From Uliginosibacterium flavum (lineage in GTDB: Bacteria; Pseudomonadota; Gammaproteobacteria; Burkholderiales; Rhodocyclaceae), in the NCBI RefSeq assembly GCF_040566545.1, contig NZ_JBEWZI010000003.1, forward strand, positions 1-64,000: a stretch of 64,000 nt of DNA, written 5' to 3'. A program made the translations under genes and the position numbers. Position 1 is the stretch's first letter. Every line of letters starts with the position of its first letter. Below are positions 52,633-60,677 of this stretch, piece by piece. Below the pieces are notes generated by a model. The model was not told the DNA's origin, did no database searches, and saw only the letters and a list, made by a program, of their open reading frames with translations.

Positions 52633-52990
52633 GGATAAGCGCAGTTGGGGGCGAAGAAATGGCGGCGGGCCGGCAAAGCGGCCCGCTGCGAAACAGGCCG
52701 GATTGTAACACCCGCCAGCGATCCGGCCGGCCGCCACACCAAGCAGCAGAAGCCCGCCCGCAGCCCGGCATGCAGCGCCGCGAAATCCGGGGACTTCGCC
52801 GCAGCAGCCCCCTGCCTCCAGACTGCAAATGCACCAACCCGCACAGCCTTACGGGGCGGACCTGCCCGGGCATGCCTGTCTGTGAGGCAAGCTGGGAGCG
52901 GGTCTTCGGGCAGGCTTCACACGGTTTCTGATTGCCGCGGTGCGCAGGAAACCACGCGCCCCGCAGCCGATGGCGTTCGCAGCAGACGAA
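52633..52990. other. Gap between hemA and the PL9 terminator; no gene seen
   Basis: GC-rich. It holds a CTGAAGA-family copy (GGGCATGCCTG to GGGTCTTCGGGCAGGC, about 52868-52917) and nothing else I can support. The hemA promoter must lie here. Confidence 0.45.
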
Positions 52991-52993
52991 AAA

Positions 52994-53020
52994 AACGCAC
53001 GCCGGATGTCGACGTGCGTT
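52994..53020 (-). terminator. Terminator of the PL9 gene
   Basis: On the minus strand AACGCACG, an 11-base loop, CGTGCGTT and a TTTTT run. A second palindrome GGGGCGATGCATCGCCCC lies at about 53033-53050, between it and the PL9 stop at 53062. Confidence 0.8.
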
Positions 53021-53061
53021 TGCTTGCCGCCGGGGCGATGCATCGCCCCGTGTGCTGCGCT

Positions 53062-54696
53062 TTACTCGCGCTCGAAGGCGCCCAGATCAGGGGCCGTGCC
53101 CTTGTACGGCAGGCCGACACTCACGCCCTTGTTGATCATCTTGCTGCCCGCAGAAAGGCGGAACAGGTTGTTGGTCGGCAAGGAGCCGTCAGCACTGCGC
53201 GCCTGGGTTGCCAGATTCACATCAACGCTCACAAAATCAGCGCTGGTGGCCGTCAGACCATTCCAGGAGTTATTGGTCGACGTGGCGTTGGCGATGCTGT
53301 CTGCCGCACCGCCCGACAGGGAGATGTTGTTCTTGAAGATGTGCTTGGAACCCGAAGCAACAGCCTGACCAAATGCGAAATTGGCAGTGCCGTTCTTGTA
53401 CGAAACGTTGTTGTAGACCGTCACGCTGCCGGTATTGCTGTTCTGGTCGAAGCCCTTCTTGGTGTTGCCGAAGGCGACCGACTGGGTGATCACGTTGTTC
53501 TCGGCCACATTGTTGCCACCGAGCTTGAAGCCGTTGCCATTGCCGACGAAGCCGCCGTAGCCCCAGCTATCCACGCCGTTACGGAAGGCCCAGCTCTTTT
53601 CGATGACCACCTTCTGGGGGCTATCGAAGGTATCGAAGCCGTCATCCGAATTGTTCCAGGCACGGCAACCATAGAAGAAATTGCCTGCGCCCTGCGTTTG
53701 CTTGGAAGCAAAACCATCGGCCATGCCACCAAACTTCTTCGGATCGTAGTTCATGTAGGAGTCGGTGTTGATGACGTTGGTGTAGGAGCCGCCCTTGTTG
53801 ATCTCCAGCCCGCTGTTGCGGTTATCGTAGAAAGCCACATTCTCAAACGTATTGTGAGCCCCCGAAACATAAGCGCCCTGATAACCGGCACGGGTGACGG
53901 CAATGCCCTTGAAGTACCAGTAGCTGCCGGTAAGGTCGAAACCGTAGGAGCTATCCACATGAGTGTTCGCCGGGAACTGGAAGTCGATCACCGCTTTGCC
54001 GCAGTTGGCCGCCACCATGTAGATCTTGGCGCTGGCTGTTCCGGATTTGGACAGAACGATGGTGTTCTTGGCCCCTGCCTTATAGGGAATCGAGTACTTG
54101 CCCGGTTGCAGCAGAATCATCTGCCCGGCGCCAACGGAGGACAGTGCGGCGCTGAAGCTCATCGGCGACGAGAAGCTGGTGCCAGCACCGTTACCCGTCG
54201 GCGTGACGTAGTAAACCTTTGATGCCACCAGATTGCTGGTTTCCGTGCCGCAGCCGGTCACGTAAGGATCACCGCCGGAAGACGAGCTGCTGGAGCTGCT
54301 CGACGAGGATGAGGAGCTGCTGGAGCTGGAGGAACTCGACGACGAACTGCTCGACGAGGAAGAGCTTGAGGAAGAGCTGCTCGAACTTGACGACGAGGAG
54401 CTGGACGAGCTGCTGGAGCTGGAAGAGCCGCTCACGACCGGGCCAACCGAACACCAGGCCGAAGTGGTGAAGCTGTTCGTCGGGAATGCGGACAGCGCGC
54501 AGGCAAAACTGTCGGTCTTTGTCGCGTAGACAAAACTGCCGGACTTGCCCAGAGCCACCGTGTGGGTGCCACTCATCGTGCAGCTACTGCCAACCTGCGC
54601 ACACTTCGTGTAGCCGGACGGGTAGTCGGTTGCCGCTTGGGCATTCGCCACCAGCAGCAAGGCGGCCAAGCCGCCAATAAACTTGGAATAACTCAT
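53062..54696 (-). CDS. Secreted pectate lyase PL9 with polyserine linker
   Basis: 544 residues from ATG 54696 with AGGAG upstream. Signal peptide (FIGGLAALLLVANAQAA), then a small cysteine-containing module (YPSGYTKCAQVGSSCTMSGT to AWCSVG, about 60 residues) that resembles accessory modules of secreted pectinases. About 50 consecutive serines written with mixed codons follow, then a right-handed beta-helix domain. NSDDGFDTFDSPQKVVIEKS, GFVGNGNGFKLGG and GFDQNSNTGSVTVYNN fit polysaccharide lyase family 9. The enzyme cuts polygalacturonate outside the cell. Polyserine linkers are typical of plant-wall-degrading proteobacteria. It is the likely upstream partner of the PL2-like enzyme. Confidence 0.87.
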   Translation of the reverse strand: MSYSKFIGGLAALLLVANAQAATDYPSGYTKCAQVGSSCTMSGTHTVALGKSGSFVYATKTDSFACALSAFPTNSFTTSAWCSVGPVVSGSSSSSSSSSSSSSSSSSSSSSSSSSSSSSSSSSSSSSSSSSSSSSSSSSSGGDPYVTGCGTETSNLVASKVYYVTPTGNGAGTSFSSPMSFSAALSSVGAGQMILLQPGKYSIPYKAGAKNTIVLSKSGTASAKIYMVAANCGKAVIDFQFPANTHVDSSYGFDLTGSYWYFKGIAVTRAGYQGAYVSGAHNTFENVAFYDNRNSGLEINKGGSYTNVINTDSYMNYDPKKFGGMADGFASKQTQGAGNFFYGCRAWNNSDDGFDTFDSPQKVVIEKSWAFRNGVDSWGYGGFVGNGNGFKLGGNNVAENNVITQSVAFGNTKKGFDQNSNTGSVTVYNNVSYKNGTANFAFGQAVASGSKHIFKNNISLSGGAADSIANATSTNNSWNGLTATSADFVSVDVNLATQARSADGSLPTNNLFRLSAGSKMINKGVSVGLPYKGTAPDLGAFERE

Positions 54697-55242
54697 GGTT
54701 TGTCTCCTGATCGTTATGACGTCAAGCATCCGCCTGCGCATTTTTAATATGTTTCAAGCACACATAGTCAGCACGCCTGTAGGAATAACACCTACGCACA
54801 GGCGGGCGACATTTGGTAAAAGTAGATAATTAACTCAAGACTGTCAAGGCGTATGCATAGCGCTTTGGTAATAGGCAGCGTAAGGGGCGACGCCCTTGCA
54901 TAAGCACCGCAGGCAGGCAGCACTGAGTGTGCGGCGTGGTGCCGAGACGCTCGTCCCCTCGGGTTTTGCTCTGCAAACCTTTGTGTCCTTGGCGGCAAAG
55001 AGCCGATATACCGGACGAACGGTGCAATCCGAACACTAGCCCGGCGGGGGAGCTGCTTGCTGCGCCCCTACGCTCGACCTGCGAGTAACCGCGGCATCAG
55101 AACGTTTTACAGATTGCTTTCACGTTGCACGCAAAAGTGGAAGGGAATGCTCGGCAGGGCATCTGGAAAAACACGCCGGCCCCGGCCTGCTCCACCGCCA
55201 CGTGCCACAATCCGCCCCTTCCTTTTTCATCTGCGGCAATCC
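54697..55242. other. Long intergenic region; no gene seen
   Basis: Near 54780-54810 is an inverted repeat around CGCCTGTAGG/CCTACGCACAGGCG, upstream of the PL9 gene and a possible control site. 54975-55005 (AACCTTTGTGTCCTTGGCGG) resembles 31210-31245 near olsA, another small dispersed sequence. The plus-strand frame from 55057 is only the upstream part of the EamA frame and is not taken as coding. Confidence 0.4.
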
Positions 55243-56142
55243 ATGACTGTTTCGCGCACACCGCTTCTGGCCAGCCTGGCTTTGCTGCTGGTCACACTGT
55301 TCTGGGGGACAACGTTCCCTGCGATGAAAGCCGTCGCCGAGGTGATGCCACCTGGCTTGATGGTGGGCGCGCGCTGGGCGCTGGCTGCCTTGGCATTGGC
55401 TCCGTTCATTGACTGGCGTGATCGGCAGCTGTGGCGCGATGCTGCCTTGCTTGGCGCACCCTTGTTTGCCAGTTTCGTGTTGCAAGTGCTGGGCCTGACC
55501 CTGATGAGCGCCGGCCGCAACGCCTTCATCACCGGCCTGAATGTCATCATGGTGCCGCTGATCCTGGCCGGACTTGGCGGAAAGACGAGCAGGCGCGCGG
55601 CGCTGGCCGCCGTCTTGGCCACCAGCGGGATCGTGGTGATGAGCTACGAACAGGGCTCGGGCTGGTTGGGCGATGCGCTGACCTTTGGCTGCGCGCTGGC
55701 CTTCGCGATTTACGTGCTGGGCATGGAGCGCTTCGCCCCCCGGCATGACGCCCGTTCGCTGGCGGGGGCGCAGGCGGTAATGATGACGCTCTTCTGTCCG
55801 CTGTGGATCGGGGCTGAATGGCTGTTCTGGGGCAGCGCCTATCCAGCGATGGCAGCGAAGGCGGCCTCGGTGTGGCCACAGCTTTTGTATCTTGGGCTGG
55901 TCTGCAGTGGCTTGGTGCTGATCCTGCAAACCTGGGCGCAGGCCCGTGCCAGTGCGGTGCAGGCAGCGGTAATCTACGCGCTCGAACCCTTTTTTGCCAC
56001 GGTGTTCGCGGCTTGGTGGCTCGGTGAAGTCTTTGGCGCACGCGGCATGATCGGTGGCGCGCTGGTGATCACGGCAATGCTGATATCACAATGGCCGGAG
56101 CGCAATCATGCGGGCGCCGAGCATCCGCACGCGCCAGGTTGA
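55243..56142 (+). CDS. EamA-family (drug/metabolite) transporter
   Basis: 299 residues from ATG 55243. Ten membrane helices in two EamA repeats: LASLALLLVTLFWGTTFPAM opens the first, with the FWG-x-x-F motif, and AFAIYVLGMERFAP starts the second. The C-terminal repeat contains ALEPFFATVFAAWWLGE, the typical P-x-x-A-x-x-x-x-x-x-x-GE ending. The substrate is unknown. The preceding frame back to 55057 lacks a ribosome site. Confidence 0.86.
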   Translation: MTVSRTPLLASLALLLVTLFWGTTFPAMKAVAEVMPPGLMVGARWALAALALAPFIDWRDRQLWRDAALLGAPLFASFVLQVLGLTLMSAGRNAFITGLNVIMVPLILAGLGGKTSRRAALAAVLATSGIVVMSYEQGSGWLGDALTFGCALAFAIYVLGMERFAPRHDARSLAGAQAVMMTLFCPLWIGAEWLFWGSAYPAMAAKAASVWPQLLYLGLVCSGLVLILQTWAQARASAVQAAVIYALEPFFATVFAAWWLGEVFGARGMIGGALVITAMLISQWPERNHAGAEHPHAPG

Positions 56143-56214
56143 ATGCCGGCGAGGGGCACAAGGACAGCCGCACCCACCCACCGCCTGCACAACCTCAGCG
56201 GGCGGACCTGTCCG

Positions 56215-56345
56215 GACAGGCCTGCTGAAGAAGCAAGCGCAGCGCGGCTCTTCAGCCTGCCAATGGGCGCATCAATGTGCCGGCCGTACGCGCGACGGCA
56301 GGGTTTTGAGGAGCGCAAACACGGGCAGAAATCGCGCCATTTTTT
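56215..56345. repeat. Dispersed repeat plus a copy of a gene 3' end
   Basis: 56215-56255 is a CTGAAGA-family copy. 56253-56325 matches 58190-58262 closely (TTCAGCCTGCCAATG, then GCGCATCAATGT and GTTTTGAGGAGCGC in both). On the minus strand it reads ALLKTLPSRVRPAH and stop, a near copy of the end of the membrane protein at 58217-59503. Confidence 0.8.
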
Positions 56346-56464
56346 GAATCAACATGCTTGCAGAGCCGCACCAGGAAAGTCTGTTCGAGCAGATGCAGTG
56401 AAGACGCAAACAACTAGCGGGTTTTCAACATACCCGCCTGAAAACCCTTGGCGGGCGAGGCTCT

Positions 56465-56521
56465 ACAAACATGCCCCACTCAGCACTCAATCCTCATTGC
56501 TCAGTCCTCGCCGCAGGCGGA
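56465..56521. repeat. ACTCAG-type dispersed element
   Basis: CACTCAGCACTCAATCCTCA to CCGCAGGCGG; it overlaps the last codons of the metal efflux gene (stop at 56501), so the repeat forms the end of that protein. Confidence 0.65.
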
Positions 56522-57130
56522 CAGCTCGGCCTGCGCCTGACGCATCACGCTGACGCCGGCCGACAGGGCCAGCGCCGCCATGATCAAAGCAACCAGCAAA
56601 TCCGGCCAGGCGGCGCCGCTGCCGAACACGCCCACCGCCGCGAGCATCACCGCCAGATTGCCCAGCGCATCATTGCGACTGCACAGCCACACCGAACGCA
56701 TGTTCGCGTCGCCCTCGCGAAAGGCATACAGCATCAACGCCACGCCGGCATTGGCGATCAGGGCCAGCGTGGCCACGGCGCCCATGCTCAGCGGCTCCGG
56801 CGGCATGCCGGTGTGAAAAGCCCAGGCGGCTTTGCCGAGGACAAAAATCCCGAAGCCCGCCATGCTCAGACCCTTGATCCAGGCGGCCCGGGCGCGCCAG
56901 GCCAGACTCATGCCGAGCACGGCGAGGGCGATGGCGTAATTGGCGGCGTCGCCCGCAAAATCGATCGCGTCAGCAAAGAGCGAGACCGAACCGGAATGCG
57001 CACTGCCGAAGATTTCGACCCCGAACATCAGCACGTTGATGACGAGAGCGGCCCACAGCGCCTTGCGATAACGCGGGCTGACCGGCTTGCCGGGGGCGGC
57101 GCAGGCACCGCTGCAACAGGAGGCAGACAT
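56501..57130 (-). CDS. Cation diffusion facilitator-type metal efflux protein
   Basis: 209 residues, short because the cytoplasmic C-terminal domain of full CDF proteins is missing. A cysteine-rich start (SASCCSGACAAPG) may bind metal. Helix 2 holds SVSLFADAIDFAGDAANYAI, the metal-site D-x3-D pattern, and helix 5 holds LCSRNDALGNLAVMLAA. It exports divalent or heavy metals. It shares a MerR-type operator with the divergent regulator at 57230. Confidence 0.85.
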   Translation of the reverse strand: MSASCCSGACAAPGKPVSPRYRKALWAALVINVLMFGVEIFGSAHSGSVSLFADAIDFAGDAANYAIALAVLGMSLAWRARAAWIKGLSMAGFGIFVLGKAAWAFHTGMPPEPLSMGAVATLALIANAGVALMLYAFREGDANMRSVWLCSRNDALGNLAVMLAAVGVFGSGAAWPDLLVALIMAALALSAGVSVMRQAQAELSACGED

Positions 57131-57166
57131 GATGTTTCCTTTGGGGAGTGAGTAGCCATATTCAAC

Positions 57167-57187
57167 ACCCTGTAGCCGCTACAGGGT
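57167..57187. promoter_or_regulatory. MerR-type operator/promoter between efflux gene and regulator
   Basis: ACCCTGTAGC, one base, GCTACAGGGT: a perfect 10-bp inverted repeat. On the minus strand TTGACC just before it can be the -35, with a long spacer as usual for MerR-controlled promoters. On the plus strand TAGAAT (57196-57201) may be the -10 for the regulator. Confidence 0.85.
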
Positions 57188-57229
57188 CAAGCTCCTAGAA
57201 TGAAACTTACGCAATCGAGGAACACGACC

Positions 57230-57679
57230 ATGAGCGACAACTTGCGCATCGGCGAACTGGGCAAGGCCACCGGCGTCGATATCGAAACCATCCGCTATTA
57301 CGAGAAGACGGGCTTGCTGCCGGCGCCGCTGCGCAGCGCCAATGGCTACCGTGCCTACGGTGCGGCCCATGTCGAGCGCCTGGCCTTCATCCGGCATTGC
57401 CGGGCACTGGATATCGGACTGAAGGACATCAAACGCCTGCTCGATTTCGTGGCCCATCCCGAGACGGACTGCGGTGACATCGACCGCCTGATCGACACCC
57501 AGCTGATCAAAGTGCGCGCCCGTCTCGCCAGCATGCAGGCGCTGGAGCAACAACTGTCCGCCCTGCGCGGGCGCTGCGGTACGCGCCGGGTCGCCGGTGA
57601 TTGCGGCATTTTGCAGGAACTGGTGGCTGCGGCGCATGGCGAGGCCTGTGCCTGCCACACCCTCACCAGCGAAAACTGA
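57230..57679 (+). CDS. MerR-family Cd/Pb-type metal-responsive regulator
   Basis: 149 residues from ATG 57230. The helix-turn-helix is LRIGELGKATGVDIETIRYY, then EKTGLLPAPLRSANGYRAYG. The metal-binding signature is a cysteine in PETDCGDIDRLIDTQLIKVR, followed by the C-terminal cysteine-rich tail CGILQELVAAAHGEACACHT, as in CadR/PbrR regulators. It binds the palindrome at 57167 and twists the promoter of the efflux gene when metal is present. Confidence 0.9.
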   Translation: MSDNLRIGELGKATGVDIETIRYYEKTGLLPAPLRSANGYRAYGAAHVERLAFIRHCRALDIGLKDIKRLLDFVAHPETDCGDIDRLIDTQLIKVRARLASMQALEQQLSALRGRCGTRRVAGDCGILQELVAAAHGEACACHTLTSEN

Positions 57680-57702
57680 TCGCTTCCCACGGAGACCTCG
57701 CC

Positions 57703-58125
57703 ATGCAAGCCAGCATCAGCGTCATCACCCTCGGCGTCGCCGATCTCGAGCGTGCCTACGCCTTCTATCACGATGGTCTCGGCTGGCCGAGCCAGGGCAT
57801 CATCGGCCGCGAGTTTGAACACGGCGCGGTCGCCTTCTTCAAGCTCGGCAGCGGCCTGAAACTCGCCCTGTGGCCGCACGCCAGCATGGCCGCCGACAGC
57901 GGCTTGCCGCTCTCCGCGCCGGGCGCGCTGGCCTGCCTGCTCTCGCACAATCTGCCTTCGGCAGCGGCGGTCGACCAACTCATGGCCGAGGCACAGGCCG
58001 CCGGCGCCACCCTTACCAAGCCCGCGCAGAAAACCTTCTGGGGCGGCTACGCCGGCTACTTTCAAGACCCTGACGGCCACTTGTGGGAGGTGGTTTACAA
58101 CCCGGATTTCGAGGCGCTGGGATGA
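57703..58125 (+). CDS. VOC-family (glyoxalase-like) protein
   Basis: 140 residues from ATG 57703 with GGAG upstream. Two beta-alpha-beta-beta-beta repeats: SVITLGVADLERAYAFYHDG starts the first and GGYAGYFQDPDGHLWEVVYN ends the second with the usual DPDGHxxE metal ligand. The substrate is unknown. It lies 23 bases after the MerR gene and may be cotranscribed. Confidence 0.85.
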   Translation: MQASISVITLGVADLERAYAFYHDGLGWPSQGIIGREFEHGAVAFFKLGSGLKLALWPHASMAADSGLPLSAPGALACLLSHNLPSAAAVDQLMAEAQAAGATLTKPAQKTFWGGYAGYFQDPDGHLWEVVYNPDFEALG

Positions 58126-58184
58126 GTACCTGAAGAGCCGCCCTCAGCTTGGATTCTCAGGCATATACGCCGAAGACCCAGGCT

Positions 58185-58262
58185 GGTAGAGGTTCTTCAG
58201 CCTGCCAATGCGCGCATCAATGTACCGGTCGTACGCGCGGCGGCAGCGTTTTGAGGAGCGCC
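58185..58262. repeat. Second copy of the repeat shared with 56253-56325
   Basis: It covers the last codons of the membrane protein (KTLPPRVRPVH and stop, at 58217-58250) and about 30 bases beyond. 58130-58190 upstream carries a CTGAAGA-family copy. Confidence 0.8.
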
Positions 58263-59503
58263 AGACGCTGGCGATAATCGTGCAGCGCCCGCGCCAGCAA
58301 AATAAACAAACCAAGTTTGCTGGTCGCCAACAGCAAGGCCCCGGGCAGCGTGAGCGCCGGCCAGAATGCCGCCCCACACAGCAACACCATCCCGCCAGCA
58401 TCTGTCCCCAACTGCGCAGCCTGCCAGCGGCCGGGGATGATCTGATGCAGCAAGGGCAGCCGGGCACGGGCCTTGTTGGCACGCTGCCAGTGCAGCCAGA
58501 TCAGGAAGGGCACGATGCGATACAGCATAACCGTCACCGTGCCGCCACCGAAACCAGCCAGCGCCAGCACGCCGAAGGCCACGCTCCAGCGCGGATCGGG
58601 TGAGAAATGCGCGAGCAGGCTGACCACCGCCAGCGCGCTGCTCAGCGCCGCCAGACCGAGCCAGCCCCAGTGGAAAGCATCGCGCTCACCGCGTTTCGAA
58701 GCGCTCACGCGCAGCGCCGTGAGCAGGCCGAAGACCAGCGCCAGCGCCGCGAGCAGGCTGCAAGCCAGGCTCGCCAGCCAGCCAATGCCCAAGCAGCCCG
58801 CCACCGAGCCCAGCAGCAAGGCACCCAGCAACACCCGCGTGGCCCAGCGCCATTGCTTGGGATACGGCGCAGTGACATGAAACATCGGCACCACCACCGC
58901 GGCCACACTCGCCACCAGCCCGCCGACCCAGCCGGCAATGCCCCACAAGGCATGCCAGTCGACTATCGCCAGCAGTGGCAGATTCCAGCCAAACAGCAGG
59001 ATGCCAAGCAAGGCCCCACCGGCCAGCAGCGTCATGCCCAGTGCCATCGCACTGCGCCGCAGGGCCGCCACCATCTCGCTGCGCAAGGGCTGGCGCCACA
59101 GCGCCCGAGCCAATCGACCCGCCGCCACAATCAGGCTGCCGAGCAAGAGCACACCCGCCGTCGCCAGCCAGAAAGGCCCGCCCAAAAGGAAGCCGCCGGC
59201 GAGCGCGAACGCCCCCGCCAGCAGCGCAAACAAGATCAGCCAGTCGACGCCGCCCCAGCGTGGCAAGGTCAAACCACAAGCCACCGGAACGAACTGGAAC
59301 AATGCCCCCAGCATCACCGGCATCAGCCCGCCGAGCGCGAACAGATGCACGGCGGCGAGTGCCGCCGGATGCCAGCGCGTGAGCATGGCCTCGGGCTGCC
59401 ACACCAGCAGCAGTGCGGCCGCGCACATGCCGGCCACACCCGCCAGCATGCTCGCGAAAGTCAGACCGGGCGCCGGCGAGGCTGCGGTGGAGACGAGCTG
59501 CAC
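58217..59503 (-). CDS. Polytopic membrane protein of the hemerythrin/DUF2249 operon
   Basis: 428 residues if it starts at GTG 59503, just after the DUF2249 stop; the longer frame to 59599 overlaps that gene and is unlikely. About twelve membrane helices. HPAALAAVHLFALGGLMPVM, with conserved-looking histidines in the second helix, and WHALWGIAGWVGGLVASVAA in the middle give a heme-copper-oxidase-like or NnrS-like look, but no family is certain. The neighbours, a hemerythrin and a DUF2249 protein, are linked to oxygen or nitric oxide handling. The C-terminal tail is encoded by a repeated sequence. Confidence 0.65.
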   Translation of the reverse strand: MQLVSTAASPAPGLTFASMLAGVAGMCAAALLLVWQPEAMLTRWHPAALAAVHLFALGGLMPVMLGALFQFVPVACGLTLPRWGGVDWLILFALLAGAFALAGGFLLGGPFWLATAGVLLLGSLIVAAGRLARALWRQPLRSEMVAALRRSAMALGMTLLAGGALLGILLFGWNLPLLAIVDWHALWGIAGWVGGLVASVAAVVVPMFHVTAPYPKQWRWATRVLLGALLLGSVAGCLGIGWLASLACSLLAALALVFGLLTALRVSASKRGERDAFHWGWLGLAALSSALAVVSLLAHFSPDPRWSVAFGVLALAGFGGGTVTVMLYRIVPFLIWLHWQRANKARARLPLLHQIIPGRWQAAQLGTDAGGMVLLCGAAFWPALTLPGALLLATSKLGLFILLARALHDYRQRLALLKTLPPRVRPVH

Positions 59504-59504
59504 T

Positions 59505-59729
59505 TCAGGCTCTGCTGATGGTGATGCGGAATTGCTCGTAGCCGCTGAAATCTTCGCGCGCCACCTGCCACACGAAACCATGCTCGCGTAGCCAGTCATA
59601 CAGCGGGAAAGGTTCGCGATGAATCAGCACTTCCAGCGTCTCGCCGGCCGGCAACTCATCCGCTGCGGCCATGCTGAGTTCAAAGGGCTCGCAAGGCGGC
59701 AAGCCTCGCACATCCAGATGAATGGTCAT
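59505..59729 (-). CDS. DUF2249 domain protein
   Basis: 74 residues. LDVRGLPPCEPFELSMAAAD, then GETLEVLIHREPFPLYDWLR and GFVWQVAREDFSGYEQFRI, match DUF2249, a small TusA-like domain found next to hemerythrins and NO-response genes. A single cysteine in the PPC motif corresponds to that of TusA-like proteins. It overlaps the hemerythrin stop by four bases. Confidence 0.85.
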   Translation of the reverse strand: MTIHLDVRGLPPCEPFELSMAAADELPAGETLEVLIHREPFPLYDWLREHGFVWQVAREDFSGYEQFRITISRA

Positions 59730-60178
59730 ACTGCCTCGCGCCGCGCCGCCACCTGCGCCGACAACTCGGCTGCCGTGGCACCGGCCGATTGCAGGGCTGC
59801 GGGATAAAGGATGTGCTCCTCTTTCATGTTGTGCTGCTGCAGCGTGATCAACAGCGCCTCGCCGTGGCCGCGCACGCCTTCGCCATCCTGCGCGCTGACC
59901 GCATCGCTGAGATCTTCGAGCAGGTTGCGGACTTCTTCATGTTCCATGCGCATCACCCGGGTCGGCCCGCAACTCATGCCGCTGGCCGCTTCGAATGCAG
60001 GGAAGAGCACTTCTTCTTCGGCGGCGAAATGCGCCAGCAAGTCGTGGTTCAAGCTGGCGAAAGCGCTGCGGGCACCGTCCCAGTCGCCCGCGCCGGCCAG
60101 GCGGCGCAAGGTGCCGAGCAAGGCATCGCATTCGCGATGGTCGGCCATCAAGTATTGATCAAAAGTCTGGTCGCTCAT
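59726..60178 (-). CDS. Hemerythrin-domain protein
   Basis: 150 residues from ATG 60178. Four-helix HHE domain: YLMADHRECDALLGTL with the first H, FASLNHDLLAHFAAEEEVLF with HxxxHxxxEE, MRMEHEEVRNLLEDL and ITLQQHNMKEEHILYP. All di-iron ligands appear present. Such proteins bind oxygen or nitric oxide or repair iron centres. First gene of the operon, controlled by an FNR-type box 60 bases upstream. Confidence 0.9.
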   Translation of the reverse strand: MSDQTFDQYLMADHRECDALLGTLRRLAGAGDWDGARSAFASLNHDLLAHFAAEEEVLFPAFEAASGMSCGPTRVMRMEHEEVRNLLEDLSDAVSAQDGEGVRGHGEALLITLQQHNMKEEHILYPAALQSAGATAAELSAQVAARREAV

Positions 60179-60237
60179 TTTTATAATCCATACGGGGAGT
60201 GTGGGCACAGTATGAAAAGCCCTAGCCCAGGCTGTAA

Positions 60238-60251
60238 TTGACTCGAATCAA
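60238..60251 (-). promoter_or_regulatory. FNR/DNR-type box upstream of the hemerythrin operon
   Basis: TTGAC-TCGA-ATCAA on the plus strand, TTGAT-TCGA-GTCAA on the minus strand; one base from TTGAT-N4-ATCAA. CATACT at 60210-60215 (minus strand) could be the -10, which puts the box near -41 as for activation under low oxygen or nitric oxide. Confidence 0.7.
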
Positions 60252-60354
60252 TTTGAAAAAGTGCTGAGGATTGAGTGCTGAGTAAATTTTGCGCGCCGGC
60301 ATGCCGACTGAAATGTACACTCGGCACTCAACCCCAGAACTCAGCACTGAATCA

Positions 60355-60609
60355 ATGAACTGCCGTCCCCACTGCGCTGCCTGCTGCATCGCGCCCTCGA
60401 TCTCCAGTCCGATTCCCGGCATGCCGCAGGGCAAGCCAGCCGATGTGCGTTGTGTCCAGCTGGATGCAAAGGATGCCTGCATGATCTTCGGCGCAGCCGA
60501 ACGCCCGGCGGTATGCAGCGGCTTGCAACCCTCCGCCGAGATGTGCGGGGATTCGCGCGAGCAGGCCATGCACTGGCTGGGCCATCTGGAAAAGCAGACC
60601 CAGCCCTGA
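60355..60609 (+). CDS. YkgJ-family cysteine cluster protein
   Basis: 84 residues from ATG 60355. CRPHCAACCIAPSISSPIPG, then CVQLDAKDACMIFG and CSGLQPSAEMCGDSREQA, carry the eight or so cysteines of the YkgJ family, which bind a metal, probably zinc. Frequent in beta- and gammaproteobacteria; the function is unknown. The ACTCAG-type repeat lies in its upstream region (60263-60350). Confidence 0.83.
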   Translation: MNCRPHCAACCIAPSISSPIPGMPQGKPADVRCVQLDAKDACMIFGAAERPAVCSGLQPSAEMCGDSREQAMHWLGHLEKQTQP

Positions 60610-60677
60610 TCTGTTGCCGGGCCGTCACACCGGCGCACGTATAATCGAGCCTCCCCCACCCGCCTGCGTACGCCTTC

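Noticed and set aside
52645..54222. 525-residue plus-strand frame opposite the PL9 gene
   Set aside because: It covers the non-coding gap and the antisense of the beta-helix domain, with no family motif; the minus-strand PL9 gene explains the region.
55057..55242. N-terminal extension of the EamA transporter
   Set aside because: Basic, non-hydrophobic and without ribosome site; the family starts at the membrane helix after 55243.
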